Part shown: positions 34,204 through 42,323 of the stretch, piece by piece
How positions within the stretch are numbered: the first letter of the stretch is position 1
Layout of the letters: each line of letters starts with the position of its first letter
Assembly (NCBI GenBank): GCA_001940925.1
Contig: MSGZ01000042.1
Location: 66,970 to 130,969, forward strand
DNA: 64,000 nt
From: Ruminococcus sp. Phil11
GTDB lineage: Bacteria > Bacillota > Clostridia > Oscillospirales > Ruminococcaceae
Direction of reading: 5' to 3'
Notes under the pieces: generated by a model
What the model saw: the letters and a program-made list of their open reading frames with translations, nothing else
Databases searched by the model: none
What the model was told of the DNA's origin: nothing
Made by a program: the position numbers and the translations under genes

Positions 34204-35367
34204 ATGAAAACAAAGGCTTTTATCAAGAAGTATACTATGGTCATCGCCTTGTGCGTGGTCTTTATCCTCTTTGCAGTGCTGACGGGCGGCCGTCTGCTTT
34301 ATCCGCAGAATCTCTCGAACCTGCTGCTGCAGAATGCTTACGTGCTGGTCATGGCCTGCGGCATGCTGCTCTGTATTCTGACGGGCGGCAACATCGACCT
34401 TTCAGTCGGCTCGACAGTCTGTCTGGTCGGTGCGATCGCGGCCCAGCTCCTGGCCACTGACAGGATGAGCCCGATCCTGGTCATTCTGATCTGCCTACTG
34501 CTCTCCGTTATCATCGGCGTCTGGCAGGGCTTCTGGATCGGCAACGTGCATATCCCGCCGTTTATCTGTACGCTGGCCGGTATGTTCCTGTTCCGCGGTC
34601 TGGGCAGAGCGATCCTCGGCTCCAAGACTGTCGCAATCAGCAACAAGTCCTTCCTCAACATCTTCGCATCGTATATTGCTGTACCGGGTCTGGACGACGG
34701 CGAAAAGAAATGGTCCGCATTCATTGCCGGCATTATCATCGCAGCCCTGCTGCTGTTCAACACGGTCAGAAGCCGTGCACACAAGGCAAAGAAGGGCTAT
34801 AAGCAGGTTTCTGCCGCTTCTGAGTTCGGCAAGATCATCGTCATCGACGCGCTGGTGCTGTACTACACATGGAAGCTGGCGAACTATAAGGGCATTCCGG
34901 TCATGGCACTGTGGGTTCTGGCTGTTGTTCTGATCTATGCATTCATTACCTCCAAGACTGCATTCGGCCGATACTTCTATGCAGTCGGCGGAAATGAGAA
35001 GGCAACCAAGCTTTCCGGCATCAACACGAACTTTGTCTACTTCATGGCATATACTTCGATGTCTCTGCTGGCGGGTCTTTCCGGTCTGCTGATGGCAGCC
35101 CGTATCGGCTCCGTCAACGGCGACACCGGCAACTCCTTTGAAATGGACGCGATCGGCTCCTGCTTCATCGGCGGTGCTTCGGCATACGGCGGAAGCGGTA
35201 CAGTCCCCGGCATCATGGTCGGCGCGATCCTGCTCGGCGTCATCAACCAGGGCATGTCGATCATCGGTCTGGACAACAACTGGCAGTATGTCGTCAAGGG
35301 CGCGGTGCTTCTCGTCGCGGTTATCTTTGATGTCGTCTCCAATCACAAGACCGGCAAGGCGGGCTGA
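34204..35367 (+). CDS. Multiple-monosaccharide ABC transporter permease (GguB/XylH-like)
   Basis: A 387-residue permease of the BPD_transp_2 / XylH group with about ten helices, including GGNIDLSVGSTVCLVGA and the long hydrophilic loop (about 180-200) typical of the GguB branch. The coupling loop AVGGNEKATKLSGI is present. It starts 15 bases after the ATPase, with GAGGG before ATG 34204. A hairpin terminator closes the operon. Confidence 0.92.
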   Translation: MKTKAFIKKYTMVIALCVVFILFAVLTGGRLLYPQNLSNLLLQNAYVLVMACGMLLCILTGGNIDLSVGSTVCLVGAIAAQLLATDRMSPILVILICLLLSVIIGVWQGFWIGNVHIPPFICTLAGMFLFRGLGRAILGSKTVAISNKSFLNIFASYIAVPGLDDGEKKWSAFIAGIIIAALLLFNTVRSRAHKAKKGYKQVSAASEFGKIIVIDALVLYYTWKLANYKGIPVMALWVLAVVLIYAFITSKTAFGRYFYAVGGNEKATKLSGINTNFVYFMAYTSMSLLAGLSGLLMAARIGSVNGDTGNSFEMDAIGSCFIGGASAYGGSGTVPGIMVGAILLGVINQGMSIIGLDNNWQYVVKGAVLLVAVIFDVVSNHKTGKAG

Positions 35368-35382
35368 TAACCCGGAACACGA

Positions 35383-35423
35383 ACTCCGGTATCCACAGCA
35401 AAAGCGGATACCGGAGTTTATCT
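35383..35423 (+). terminator. Terminator of the sugar importer operon
   Basis: A perfect 12-bp stem (ACTCCGGTATCC 35383-35394 with 35406-35417) is followed by TTATCTT, a poor U-tract, so some read-through is possible. Confidence 0.65.
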
Positions 35424-35442
35424 TATACGGAAGGAGACCGGA

Positions 35443-35718
35443 ATGAACGGCCAGAACAAAGCTGCAACAGCCGCAATCCTGCGGGCAGTTGTTGCAGGCT
35501 ATATATTCTTTCTCGGCTGGAAGATCGCGACCGGCGAAAGCGACAACATGTCAGCCCTGACCGCAAGGCTGATCGGCGGCGCATTTATGCTGGCGGCCGT
35601 CGGCTTCGGCGTATATATCTTCAAACGCTGGCAGATTGACAGCGCAGCGCAGGATACAGAACATACAGAGGAAAAGGAGAACAGCCATGCCGACAGCAGC
35701 GATCCGGAAGATCTATGA
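35443..35718 (+). CDS. Small two-helix membrane protein of unknown function
   Basis: A 91-residue protein with two predicted helices (about 9-27 and 40-63) and an acidic C-terminal tail. A good ribosome binding site (AAGGAGA) precedes ATG 35443. Its last 32 bases overlap the start of the next gene, so the pair is probably co-translated. No family was recognised. Confidence 0.65.
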   Translation: MNGQNKAATAAILRAVVAGYIFFLGWKIATGESDNMSALTARLIGGAFMLAAVGFGVYIFKRWQIDSAAQDTEHTEEKENSHADSSDPEDL

Positions 35719-36124
35719 CAGCTATTTTGAAAAGGCACTTGCCGCGGAACAGAACCGCAAGCCGACGGACGGCATGTTCAGCATCGGGAAGAAGCCCGGC
35801 GACGACCCCTGTCATGCGGAATTTACCGCGGAGCTCGAAGCTGCGCTGAAAGCATACAGGGAGGAATCCCCTGCCTCACCGGAGATCCGGGAGCTGCTGG
35901 ATTTCATGTATCAGCTTCCGAAATCACATGAGGAACCGAAAAGCATCTACTGGATGCTGATCGCCGTACACGGGCTGACCGCGATCCTGATCCCGCTGCT
36001 GGAAAAAGAGGACGCCGCCGCGCTCCGAAAAAGCTATGCCGCAGCCTATAAACGCTGGGAGCGTCTGCCGGTGCAGCAGCAGATCCTGCGCGCACTGGAA
36101 CAGGCCGCATCGAACGGACGGTGA
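35687..36124 (+). CDS. Conserved-looking hypothetical cytoplasmic protein
   Basis: A 145-residue, mostly helical soluble protein with no recognisable motif. Start ATG 35687 follows AAAAGGAG inside the previous gene. It is followed after 4 bases by the corrinoid adenosyltransferase gene, suggesting a three-gene unit, but it gives no clue to a cobalamin role. Confidence 0.6.
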   Translation: MPTAAIRKIYDSYFEKALAAEQNRKPTDGMFSIGKKPGDDPCHAEFTAELEAALKAYREESPASPEIRELLDFMYQLPKSHEEPKSIYWMLIAVHGLTAILIPLLEKEDAAALRKSYAAAYKRWERLPVQQQILRALEQAASNGR

Positions 36125-36128
36125 TCGT

Positions 36129-36626
36129 ATGCTGCAGTATTATTTCGGCAAAGGCAAGGGCAAGACCTCTGCAGCGGTCGGCGCATGTCTGCGTGCTGCC
36201 GGAAACGGCATCTCCTGCGCCGTCATACAGTTTTTCAAGAACGGTACCAGCGGCGAGACCGAACCGCTCCGGCAGCTCGGCATTCCCGTGCTTGCCTGCG
36301 ATTTTCAGGGCACGCGCTTTTTCCGCGACATGAACGCAGAGGAACAGGCTGCTGTCATCCGCTGCCACAATGAGAATCTCCGCAAAGTGCTCGCAGAGAA
36401 TTACCGCTTTCTCGTGCTCGATGAGCTCGGCGATGCGGTCAGCCGGAATGCGGTCGATCCCGGTCTGGTCGCGGAGCTGCTCAGCCGCAGGGACTGCGAA
36501 CTGATCGTGACCGGCCATGCGGAAACGCCGCTTTTTTCAGAGCGTGCGGATTATATCACGGAATTCCGCTGCATCCGGCACCCGTATCAGAACGGCGTCA
36601 AAGCCCGAAAAGGCATCGAATACTGA
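36129..36626 (+). CDS. cobO: Corrinoid adenosyltransferase (CobA/BtuR type)
   Basis: A 165-residue enzyme that transfers the adenosyl group of ATP to cob(I)alamin. The P-loop GKGKGKTSAAVGACLRAAG at the N-terminus and FLVLDELGDAV (Walker B-like) are family signatures; length is close to the usual 170-200, slightly short at the N-terminus. No other cobalamin genes are near, so it probably serves salvage of imported B12. The start ATG 36129 has only a weak site (GGACGGTGAT) and may depend on translation of the upstream gene. Confidence 0.88.
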   Translation: MLQYYFGKGKGKTSAAVGACLRAAGNGISCAVIQFFKNGTSGETEPLRQLGIPVLACDFQGTRFFRDMNAEEQAAVIRCHNENLRKVLAENYRFLVLDELGDAVSRNAVDPGLVAELLSRRDCELIVTGHAETPLFSERADYITEFRCIRHPYQNGVKARKGIEY

Positions 36627-36627
36627 A

Positions 36628-36657
36628 ACAGCCCCGTATCCGCCGATACGGGGCTGT
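36628..36657. terminator. Terminator after cobO (convergent)
   Basis: A perfect 13-bp stem (36628-36640 with 36645-36657) with a 4-base loop. The U-tract is weak (TGTT). It sits between two convergent genes. Confidence 0.65.
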
Positions 36658-36668
36658 TGTTATTCTGT

Positions 36669-38273
36669 TCAGAGCGCGGCTTTCAGTGCAGCGTTCATCT
36701 TCTCATAGGAACCGAGCACCTCGTCGCTCAGCGAAATATCCGTATAGCTCCGGATATAATCGCGGATCATCCGGATCAGCTGGGACGGCGGCAGCAGATT
36801 GAACTTCTGCATCTCTGCGCCCGAGGTCGCGGACAGCGAATAGGTCGTTACGTTCTTGACCTTTTCCTCAGCATACTGCCGCAGCTTCATCGTTTCAAGG
36901 ATCATCTGCGCGTGCTTCTTCCGGTCGGAGACATTCTCCATGTAATTAGAGAGATGCGCCGTCGTGACGAATCCGCCGACCTTCATCGGATGCGGCTTGG
37001 TGTGATAGATATACGTCTCACTGAATTTGCCGGTCATCTGCGCCATGACAAGCTTGTTTTCGTCCCACTTGCGGGAGCCGTAGATCATGTACTGCGTCAG
37101 ATCGGAATTGAACTGCTTGCGGATCACCGCGAGGAACACCTCGACCAGCAGCGCGGGAACGGCACGGAAGAAACCGGTGCAGTCGTCGCGGTCTGCGAGC
37201 TGCTCGAGCCGCAGGAAATAATCGGTCACAGGTGCAGCGCCGGCCGTCAGATCGTTCTGACCGAGCTCACGGAATTTCTGCAGAGCGGCAGTCCATCTGC
37301 CGCTGCTGCGGAGAACGGCTGCATCAAGCAAAGCGGTAAACTGCGGCGAAAGCGGCTGCTCCGTATTCTGCGCGAGCAACTGTGCAGCGCGGTATTCCTG
37401 TGCGTCGATCAGCGCACAGAGCTGCTTTTTCTGCTCATCTGCGATCAGTGCTGCGGTATCAACCGCGGGGACCTCCGGCGCGGCAGGCTCTGCCGCTGCA
37501 TCCGCTGCGGGTTCTTCCGCAGATGCGTCGTCCGCATCAGCGGCGGGTTCTTCTTCAGATTCTTCGGCAGTATCAACGCCGGCTTCTTCGGCAGGTTCAG
37601 CAGATTCTTCCTCTGCAGGAGCCTCAGCAGGCTCTGCAGCAATGATCTCATCTTCCGGCGCAATCGGCGGCTCCGAAGCAGCCTTTTCAGCAGATTCGAG
37701 TATTTCAAGCTCCTCCTCGATCTCCTCGGCTTCTTCGTCCGGGACATGGACAGGCTCCTCGTCGTCGCCGTCAAAGCCCTCAAAGAATGCAGAAGGATCG
37801 TCCTCATCATCCGGAACGGCGATATCGTCCGCCTCTGCGGGGACGTCATCCTCATCGCTGCCGCCCATTTCGTCGGCCAGCTGCTTGAATGCCTCCCGCA
37901 TCGCATCGGTACCAGAAAATACATTCACGATCAGTGCGGCATCATCCGGTGCCTCGTTCCGGATATCCGTCAGTATGGCGCGGAAATCCTCCTTCAGGAA
38001 CGCTGTATCTGCATCGTCCGTCACATCCAGACGCAGAATGACCTGCACCTCCGGCTGCGGAACAAGCTGCTCCAGCGCATTATGGAACCGGCGGTCCTCC
38101 TGCTCAAGTCTGGGAGCATCGCCGGAAAAATACAGATACACCTTATCCGGCTTCTCCTGGCGGCAGATCTGCAGCAGCGGACCCTCATGCACACCGGTCA
38201 CCGCATTGGTCGCGGGATCGCGTTCCTCATAATAAGGGTCATTCGCTCCGACAGGGGAAAACAAAATTTTCAT
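36669..38273 (-). CDS. Orphan CARF-domain protein, Csm6-like, with acidic linker and degenerate HEPN-like domain
   Basis: A 534-residue protein in three parts. (1) A CARF-like Rossmann domain (1-135) resembling type III CRISPR Csm6: KILFSPVGANDP at the start, HEGPLLQICRQEKPDKVYLY, and the ligand-loop motif NVFSGTDAM (118-125). (2) A very acidic Glu/Ala/Pro/Asp linker (about 137-270), not usual for Csm6. (3) A helical C-terminal region (275-534). Where Csm6 HEPN domains carry R-x4-H, this protein reads KNVTTY (K473...Y478) with the same spacing, so RNase activity is probably lost; an alternative DRKKH at 450-454 has the wrong spacing. Start ATG 38273 follows GAGGTG. No cas genes or repeats are in the window. 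CARF domains sense cyclic oligoadenylates; a signalling or silencing role is inferred, not shown. Confidence 0.7.
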   Translation of the reverse strand: MKILFSPVGANDPYYEERDPATNAVTGVHEGPLLQICRQEKPDKVYLYFSGDAPRLEQEDRRFHNALEQLVPQPEVQVILRLDVTDDADTAFLKEDFRAILTDIRNEAPDDAALIVNVFSGTDAMREAFKQLADEMGGSDEDDVPAEADDIAVPDDEDDPSAFFEGFDGDDEEPVHVPDEEAEEIEEELEILESAEKAASEPPIAPEDEIIAAEPAEAPAEEESAEPAEEAGVDTAEESEEEPAADADDASAEEPAADAAAEPAAPEVPAVDTAALIADEQKKQLCALIDAQEYRAAQLLAQNTEQPLSPQFTALLDAAVLRSSGRWTAALQKFRELGQNDLTAGAAPVTDYFLRLEQLADRDDCTGFFRAVPALLVEVFLAVIRKQFNSDLTQYMIYGSRKWDENKLVMAQMTGKFSETYIYHTKPHPMKVGGFVTTAHLSNYMENVSDRKKHAQMILETMKLRQYAEEKVKNVTTYSLSATSGAEMQKFNLLPPSQLIRMIRDYIRSYTDISLSDEVLGSYEKMNAALKAAL

Positions 38274-38310
38274 CAGAAAGCGCACCTCGATTCTGTAAAA
38301 TGATGATTCT

Positions 38311-38339
38311 ATTATAATTCATTTTACCCGAAATGTCAA
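38311..38339 (-). promoter_or_regulatory. Perfect consensus promoter of the CARF gene
   Basis: On the minus strand TTGACA (38339-38334), a 17-base spacer and TATAAT (38316-38311): the only exact sigma-A consensus found in the window. It lies about 38 bases before the start codon, back to back with the acyP promoter. Confidence 0.85.
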
Positions 38340-38376
38340 GATACTGCGGGAAATCTTCATCTCTTTTCAGGAATGC

Positions 38377-38405
38377 TTGACGTTTCGCCGGATCTGTGAT
38401 ACAAT
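38377..38405 (+). promoter_or_regulatory. Promoter of acyP
   Basis: TTGACG (38377-38382), a 17-base spacer and TGATACAAT (-10 at 38400-38405). Confidence 0.72.
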
Positions 38406-38437
38406 AGTTCCAGCAAGAAAAACAGGAGCGTGAAAGC

Positions 38438-38710
38438 ATGGAGAAAATCCGCAGACATTTCATCTTTTCCGGCGATGTGCAGGGTGTCGGGTTCCGGTAC
38501 AAGGCCAGCACCGCTGCAAGATATTTCGGCGTGACCGGCTGGGTGCGCAACCTCTGGGACGGCTCCGTCGAAATGGAGGCCGAGGGCACCGCCCGTGACA
38601 TCGACGATCTGCTGCGTGCATTGGAGCGCGACACATGGGCAGAGATCACCGATATCCGCAGCGAGAATGTGCCGGTACACAATGACCACTCGTTTGAGAT
38701 CAGATACTGA
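38438..38710 (+). CDS. acyP: Acylphosphatase
   Basis: A 90-residue enzyme hydrolysing acyl phosphates such as carbamoyl phosphate and 1,3-bisphosphoglycerate. The phosphate-binding loop GDVQGVGFRY supplies catalytic R20, and WVRNLWDGSVE supplies N38. Full family length. Start ATG 38438 follows CAGGAGCG. It is monocistronic, with its own promoter and terminator. Confidence 0.95.
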   Translation: MEKIRRHFIFSGDVQGVGFRYKASTAARYFGVTGWVRNLWDGSVEMEAEGTARDIDDLLRALERDTWAEITDIRSENVPVHNDHSFEIRY

Positions 38711-38742
38711 AAAAGAGCATGGCCGCACGGTCATGCTCTTTT
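38711..38742. terminator. Bidirectional terminator between acyP and mtaD
   Basis: AAAAGAGCATG 38711-38721 pairs with CATGCTCTTTT 38732-38742; A/T runs on both sides serve both convergent genes. Confidence 0.82.
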
Positions 38743-38776
38743 TTGTTCTGATGATATACAGCCTGCCGTCTGGGAT

Positions 38777-40045
38777 TCAGTCCGTCAGCCTTGAAATGCG
38801 CTTTGCCGTATCCGCAAGGATCTCCGCAGGCGAAACGCCGATATAATATTCCCCGTTTTCATAGAGGATCTTTCCGGCGCACATCGTCAGCTTCACATTT
38901 GCGCGGTCGCCGCTCAGCACAAGGCTTTCCGGAATGTGATGCGGCGGCTGCAGATTCGCCGCAGTCAGGTCGATCATGATGAGGTCAGCCTGCTTGCCCT
39001 CTGCAAGGATATCGCAGTCATGGAGCCCCATGGCTCTTGCACCGCCGACGGTCGCTGCTTTGAGCATCTCAGCTGCCGGAAGTGCCGCCGCATCGTTATG
39101 CCGGAGCTTCTGCAGCACTGCACCGAGATACATCTCGCGGAAAGGGTCAAGTGCGTTATTGGACGCAGGGCCGTCCGTGCCGAGTGCCAGCTGCACGCCC
39201 TCCTCACAAGCTTCCTTCAAAGGCGCAATACCGCTTGCAAGCTTTGCATTGGACGCAGGGCAGGATACGAACCACAGGCCGTTCCGCTTGTAGACGGCGC
39301 GGTCTGCCTCGTCAAACCAGACGCAGTGGAACCCGCCGCCGCCGTATTCCCAGAGCCCCAGAGATTCAAAATACTGCGCAGGCGATGCGCCGTGCCGTTC
39401 GATGCACTCGTCATGCTCGTGCTTTGTCTCGCTGATATGTGTATAGACCGGTTCATGCTCTGCCTGTGCAAGCCTTGCGACCTCGCGGTGCAGGCTCTCG
39501 TCGCTGGTGTATTCCGCATGAAATCCGAGACGGTATTTCACAAGCGGATGCATGTTCCGGAACTGCTGAAACTGACTGTTCAACCGCTCGACATCCTTCG
39601 CGGTGCCGTTGATGCTGCCGCAGAATACCAGCCGCATTCCGGCTTCCGTAAAGGCCGCGGCACTGCTCTCCGGATAAAAATACATATCGAATGCCGCCGT
39701 TGTACCGGCTGCCAGATATTCAAGGATCGCCAGCCGGTCAAAGGCATAGACATCCTCCGGCGTCAGTCTGTCTTCATACGGGAACACCTTTTCAAACAGC
39801 CATGTCTGCAGCGGAACATCCTCCGCGAACGAGCGCAGGAAGGTCATCGCGGAATGCGTGTGCGCATTTTTGAAGCTTGGCATCAGCAGATTGCCGCAGA
39901 CGTCGATCTCCCGCTCAAATGCGGGCAGCTCCGCCGGTGTTTCACCGATATAACTGATACGGTCACCGTCCGTCCACAGCTCCCCTGCCGTAATGCCGCA
40001 GCCGTCAGCCATGGTCATGATCTTTGCATTGTAAAAACGAATCAT
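38777..40045 (-). CDS. mtaD: S-adenosylhomocysteine / 5'-methylthioadenosine deaminase (MtaD family)
   Basis: A 422-residue amidohydrolase that deaminates SAH, MTA or adenosine-type compounds to inosine-type products. Metal-binding signatures are NAHTHSAMTFLRS, GFHAEYTSD, YTHISETKHEHDEC and ALGTDGPASNN. Length fits MtaD/SAH deaminases. Start ATG 40045 follows AAAGGAGC; upstream in-frame reading is unsupported. It is the last gene of the run ahcY - coiled-coil protein - punA - unknown - mtaD, which ties it to SAM by-product recycling. Confidence 0.88.
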   Translation of the reverse strand: MIRFYNAKIMTMADGCGITAGELWTDGDRISYIGETPAELPAFEREIDVCGNLLMPSFKNAHTHSAMTFLRSFAEDVPLQTWLFEKVFPYEDRLTPEDVYAFDRLAILEYLAAGTTAAFDMYFYPESSAAAFTEAGMRLVFCGSINGTAKDVERLNSQFQQFRNMHPLVKYRLGFHAEYTSDESLHREVARLAQAEHEPVYTHISETKHEHDECIERHGASPAQYFESLGLWEYGGGGFHCVWFDEADRAVYKRNGLWFVSCPASNAKLASGIAPLKEACEEGVQLALGTDGPASNNALDPFREMYLGAVLQKLRHNDAAALPAAEMLKAATVGGARAMGLHDCDILAEGKQADLIMIDLTAANLQPPHHIPESLVLSGDRANVKLTMCAGKILYENGEYYIGVSPAEILADTAKRISRLTD

Positions 40046-40055
40046 ATATGCTCCT

Positions 40056-40664
40056 TTAATCCTCCGCCCCGCGGGTCTGCCGCAGCGCATCCTGCATGGC
40101 CTGCACCGCGACCGCAATGCTGCCGATCTCATCTGCCGTCTCCGGGAACACGGCCTGCCCCTGCACGGCCAGATACGTGCCGTAGTATTCGAGCAGCATT
40201 TTGCCGCGTGCCAGAATATGCGCGATCGTCCGGATGCCTGCCTCGCGGTAGCTCTCATTCATGATGCGGTCATACTGAAAAAAACTGACCGTATGCAGAA
40301 ACTGTGCCATGATCGCATAGAACACCTGCTCCATTTTTTCGTAGAGGCTGTCCTCGCGGAATTGCTTTTCCAGACGGCTCCGCATATCGTGACGCTCATG
40401 AAACACCGTGATCATTTTGCAGGCCTCCGTGATCCAGCTTCTGACCGTCTCACCGTATGGGCCGAGATCAAACGCACGCGCGGAATCGGAGAGATAGGTG
40501 AATTCCTTTGTAATCAGATACTTCCGGTATTCGGAGTCAAGACCGTTGTTTTTCAGCAGATCAACGGTCAGGCCGTAATTGACCTTGGTGCGGCTGCGGA
40601 GATGTTTTTTCTCCCAGTGCATGATCTGTTTCAGAACCTTTTCTTCCTTCGGATATTTCTGCAT
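40056..40664 (-). CDS. Helical protein of unknown function
   Basis: A 202-residue, strongly helical soluble protein without recognised motif, rich in Lys/Arg at the N-terminus (KEEKVLKQIMHWEKKHLRSR). A strong ribosome binding site (AAAGGAGG) precedes ATG 40664. It lies between punA and mtaD with short gaps, so it belongs to the SAM-byproduct operon; its role there is unknown. Confidence 0.7.
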   Translation of the reverse strand: MQKYPKEEKVLKQIMHWEKKHLRSRTKVNYGLTVDLLKNNGLDSEYRKYLITKEFTYLSDSARAFDLGPYGETVRSWITEACKMITVFHERHDMRSRLEKQFREDSLYEKMEQVFYAIMAQFLHTVSFFQYDRIMNESYREAGIRTIAHILARGKMLLEYYGTYLAVQGQAVFPETADEIGSIAVAVQAMQDALRQTRGAED

Positions 40665-40694
40665 TCAGCCGCCTCCTTTCCGGAAAGAATTTGC

Positions 40695-41525
40695 TTATAA
40701 TACGCTGTGGATCTCAGAGATCGACTGCCGCACGAGCTGCTCAAACTGCGGAGCTGCCTTGTCGGCAGCCTCCTTGACCTCCTCATGCGAGAGCGGATGC
40801 GGCGAGATGCCCGCAGCCAGATTGCTGATGCAGCTGATGCCGCAGATCTCCATGCCGCAGTGCCGTGCAGCGATCGCTTCGATTGCCGTACTCATGCCGA
40901 CGGCATCCGCGCCGAGCAGCCGGAACATTCTGATCTCTGCCGGTGATTCGTAGGCAGGCCCCGCCGTCTGGACGTAAACGCCCTCTTTAAGCGGGATATC
41001 CGCATTGACCGCGACCTTCCGGATGATCTTCTGCAGCCGCTTGCTGTAGATCTCGCTCATATCCGGGAACCGGACACCGAGCGAATCGACATTCTCTCCC
41101 CGGAGCGGTGAGGGCACAAAGCTGGAAATCTGGTCGGTGATGAGCATGAACTCGCCGGCCTTCATGCCGTGCTGAATGCCGCCCGCTGCATTCGTCAGGA
41201 ACAGCACCTTTGCACCGAGCTGATGCAGCAGTCTGACCGGCAGGACAGCCTCCTGCGGCGTATAGCCCTCATACATGTGAACTCTGCCCTGCATGACCGC
41301 GACCGGTACGCCGTCGCAGTACCCGAACACGAACCGTCCGGCATGTCCCCAGACCGTCGAGACCGGGAAATTCGGGATATCCTTATAATCCAGCGTCTGC
41401 TTTACGTCGATCTTCTCCGCAAATCCGCCGAGACCGGAACCGAGGATCAATGCGATCTCCGGCTTAAAATCAATGCGCTCCGATACGAATGCGCAGCAGG
41501 CGTCGAGCTGTTCTTTGACTGTCAT
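40695..41525 (-). CDS. punA: Purine nucleoside phosphorylase (trimeric type)
   Basis: A 276-residue enzyme that phosphorolyses (deoxy)inosine and guanosine to base and ribose-1-phosphate. Family motifs: LILGSGLGGFAE, VWGHAGRFVFG, TNAAGGIQHGMKAG, GPAYESPAEIRMFR and AVGMSTAIEA. This trimeric class prefers 6-oxopurines, which fits products of an upstream deaminase. ATG 41525 overlaps the coiled-coil gene by 4 bases. Confidence 0.95.
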   Translation of the reverse strand: MTVKEQLDACCAFVSERIDFKPEIALILGSGLGGFAEKIDVKQTLDYKDIPNFPVSTVWGHAGRFVFGYCDGVPVAVMQGRVHMYEGYTPQEAVLPVRLLHQLGAKVLFLTNAAGGIQHGMKAGEFMLITDQISSFVPSPLRGENVDSLGVRFPDMSEIYSKRLQKIIRKVAVNADIPLKEGVYVQTAGPAYESPAEIRMFRLLGADAVGMSTAIEAIAARHCGMEICGISCISNLAAGISPHPLSHEEVKEAADKAAPQFEQLVRQSISEIHSVL

Positions 41526-42268
41526 CTGATGATCTCCTCCGTTTCGTTTCCGTTGTAAATGACTGCATCAGGCTTTTCAAAAACTGCGATATCCGGATTG
41601 ATGAACACGCCCTCCGGATTTTCGGGCTCTGCGTCCATGGATTCCGGCGTGACGTCAACCGTTTCCGGATCAGCGTCGAGCGTTTCGGGTACTGCCTCCG
41701 GATTCTCCGGCACAGCCTCCGCCTCCTCAATGACCGCATCCGGGTTCTCGATCATATCCTGACTGTTCAGCACCTCGCCGTAGAGATGCGTAAACGCAAG
41801 GGAGAGCTTCTTCGAGAGCGCGTCGGCGCTGTCCTGCTCCAGCTGCATATCCGCCTCCATGAGCGCGTTCAGCCGGTTCATCTCATCCATGAGATTCCGC
41901 TCAATCATGACGCTGTGATGCCCGACCAGCTCGATGCAGCGGTCAACGGAATCCTGTAAGTCCTCCGCGCAGCCGGTGAGTGCATTCATCAGTTCGGTGT
42001 TCGTCACATCCGGCGCAAGATGCGCTGCGACCTGCTTTTCCATGACATCGACCTGCCTGCCCATTTTCGTCAGGCTTTCCGTCAGCAGCTTCAGCTGTGC
42101 CTCCTGCATATTGCAGAGCGTGTCAACAGAATCGTTCAGCTTCTTGACGGTGAATGCAGAGTAGCGTTCGAGCTTTGCGTCAAGCTCCTTCTGCTGCTCC
42201 CCGAGCCGGTTCAGCTTCTGATCCATGTCCGTCAGCATCTTCGCAAGGATATTTGCCTGTTCACTCAT
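41522..42268 (-). CDS. Coiled-coil protein with acidic Pro-Glu repeat tail
   Basis: A 248-residue soluble protein. Residues about 1-165 are predicted long helices with heptad patterns (LTDMDQKLNRLGEQQKELD and further), hence probable coiled coil. Residues about 170-225 hold degenerate repeats of the form P-E-[NTS]-x-[DE]-A/V (VPENPEAVPETLDADPETVD...). There is no signal peptide or catalytic motif. It is tightly placed between ahcY and punA (4-base overlap with punA). The function is unknown; a scaffold for neighbouring enzymes is one guess. Confidence 0.7.
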   Translation of the reverse strand: MSEQANILAKMLTDMDQKLNRLGEQQKELDAKLERYSAFTVKKLNDSVDTLCNMQEAQLKLLTESLTKMGRQVDVMEKQVAAHLAPDVTNTELMNALTGCAEDLQDSVDRCIELVGHHSVMIERNLMDEMNRLNALMEADMQLEQDSADALSKKLSLAFTHLYGEVLNSQDMIENPDAVIEEAEAVPENPEAVPETLDADPETVDVTPESMDAEPENPEGVFINPDIAVFEKPDAVIYNGNETEEIIR

Positions 42269-42323
42269 GGATGATCCCTCCTTTTCATTCTCGTAAAAAA
42301 TTGCTGTATATCCGTTTCCGGTT

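Noticed and set aside
37490..37760. DNA-level tandem repeat in the acidic linker of the CARF gene
   Set aside because: The repetition is only compositional (Glu/Ala/Pro codons). No repeat unit of constant length was found.
36657..38303. 548-codon plus-strand frame opposite the CARF gene
   Set aside because: Low-complexity Arg/Phe/Leu translation caused by the acidic linker read in reverse; no ribosome binding site.
36000..39000. CRISPR array or cas genes near the CARF protein
   Set aside because: No regularly spaced direct repeats and no Cas-like reading frames on either strand in this region or elsewhere in the window.
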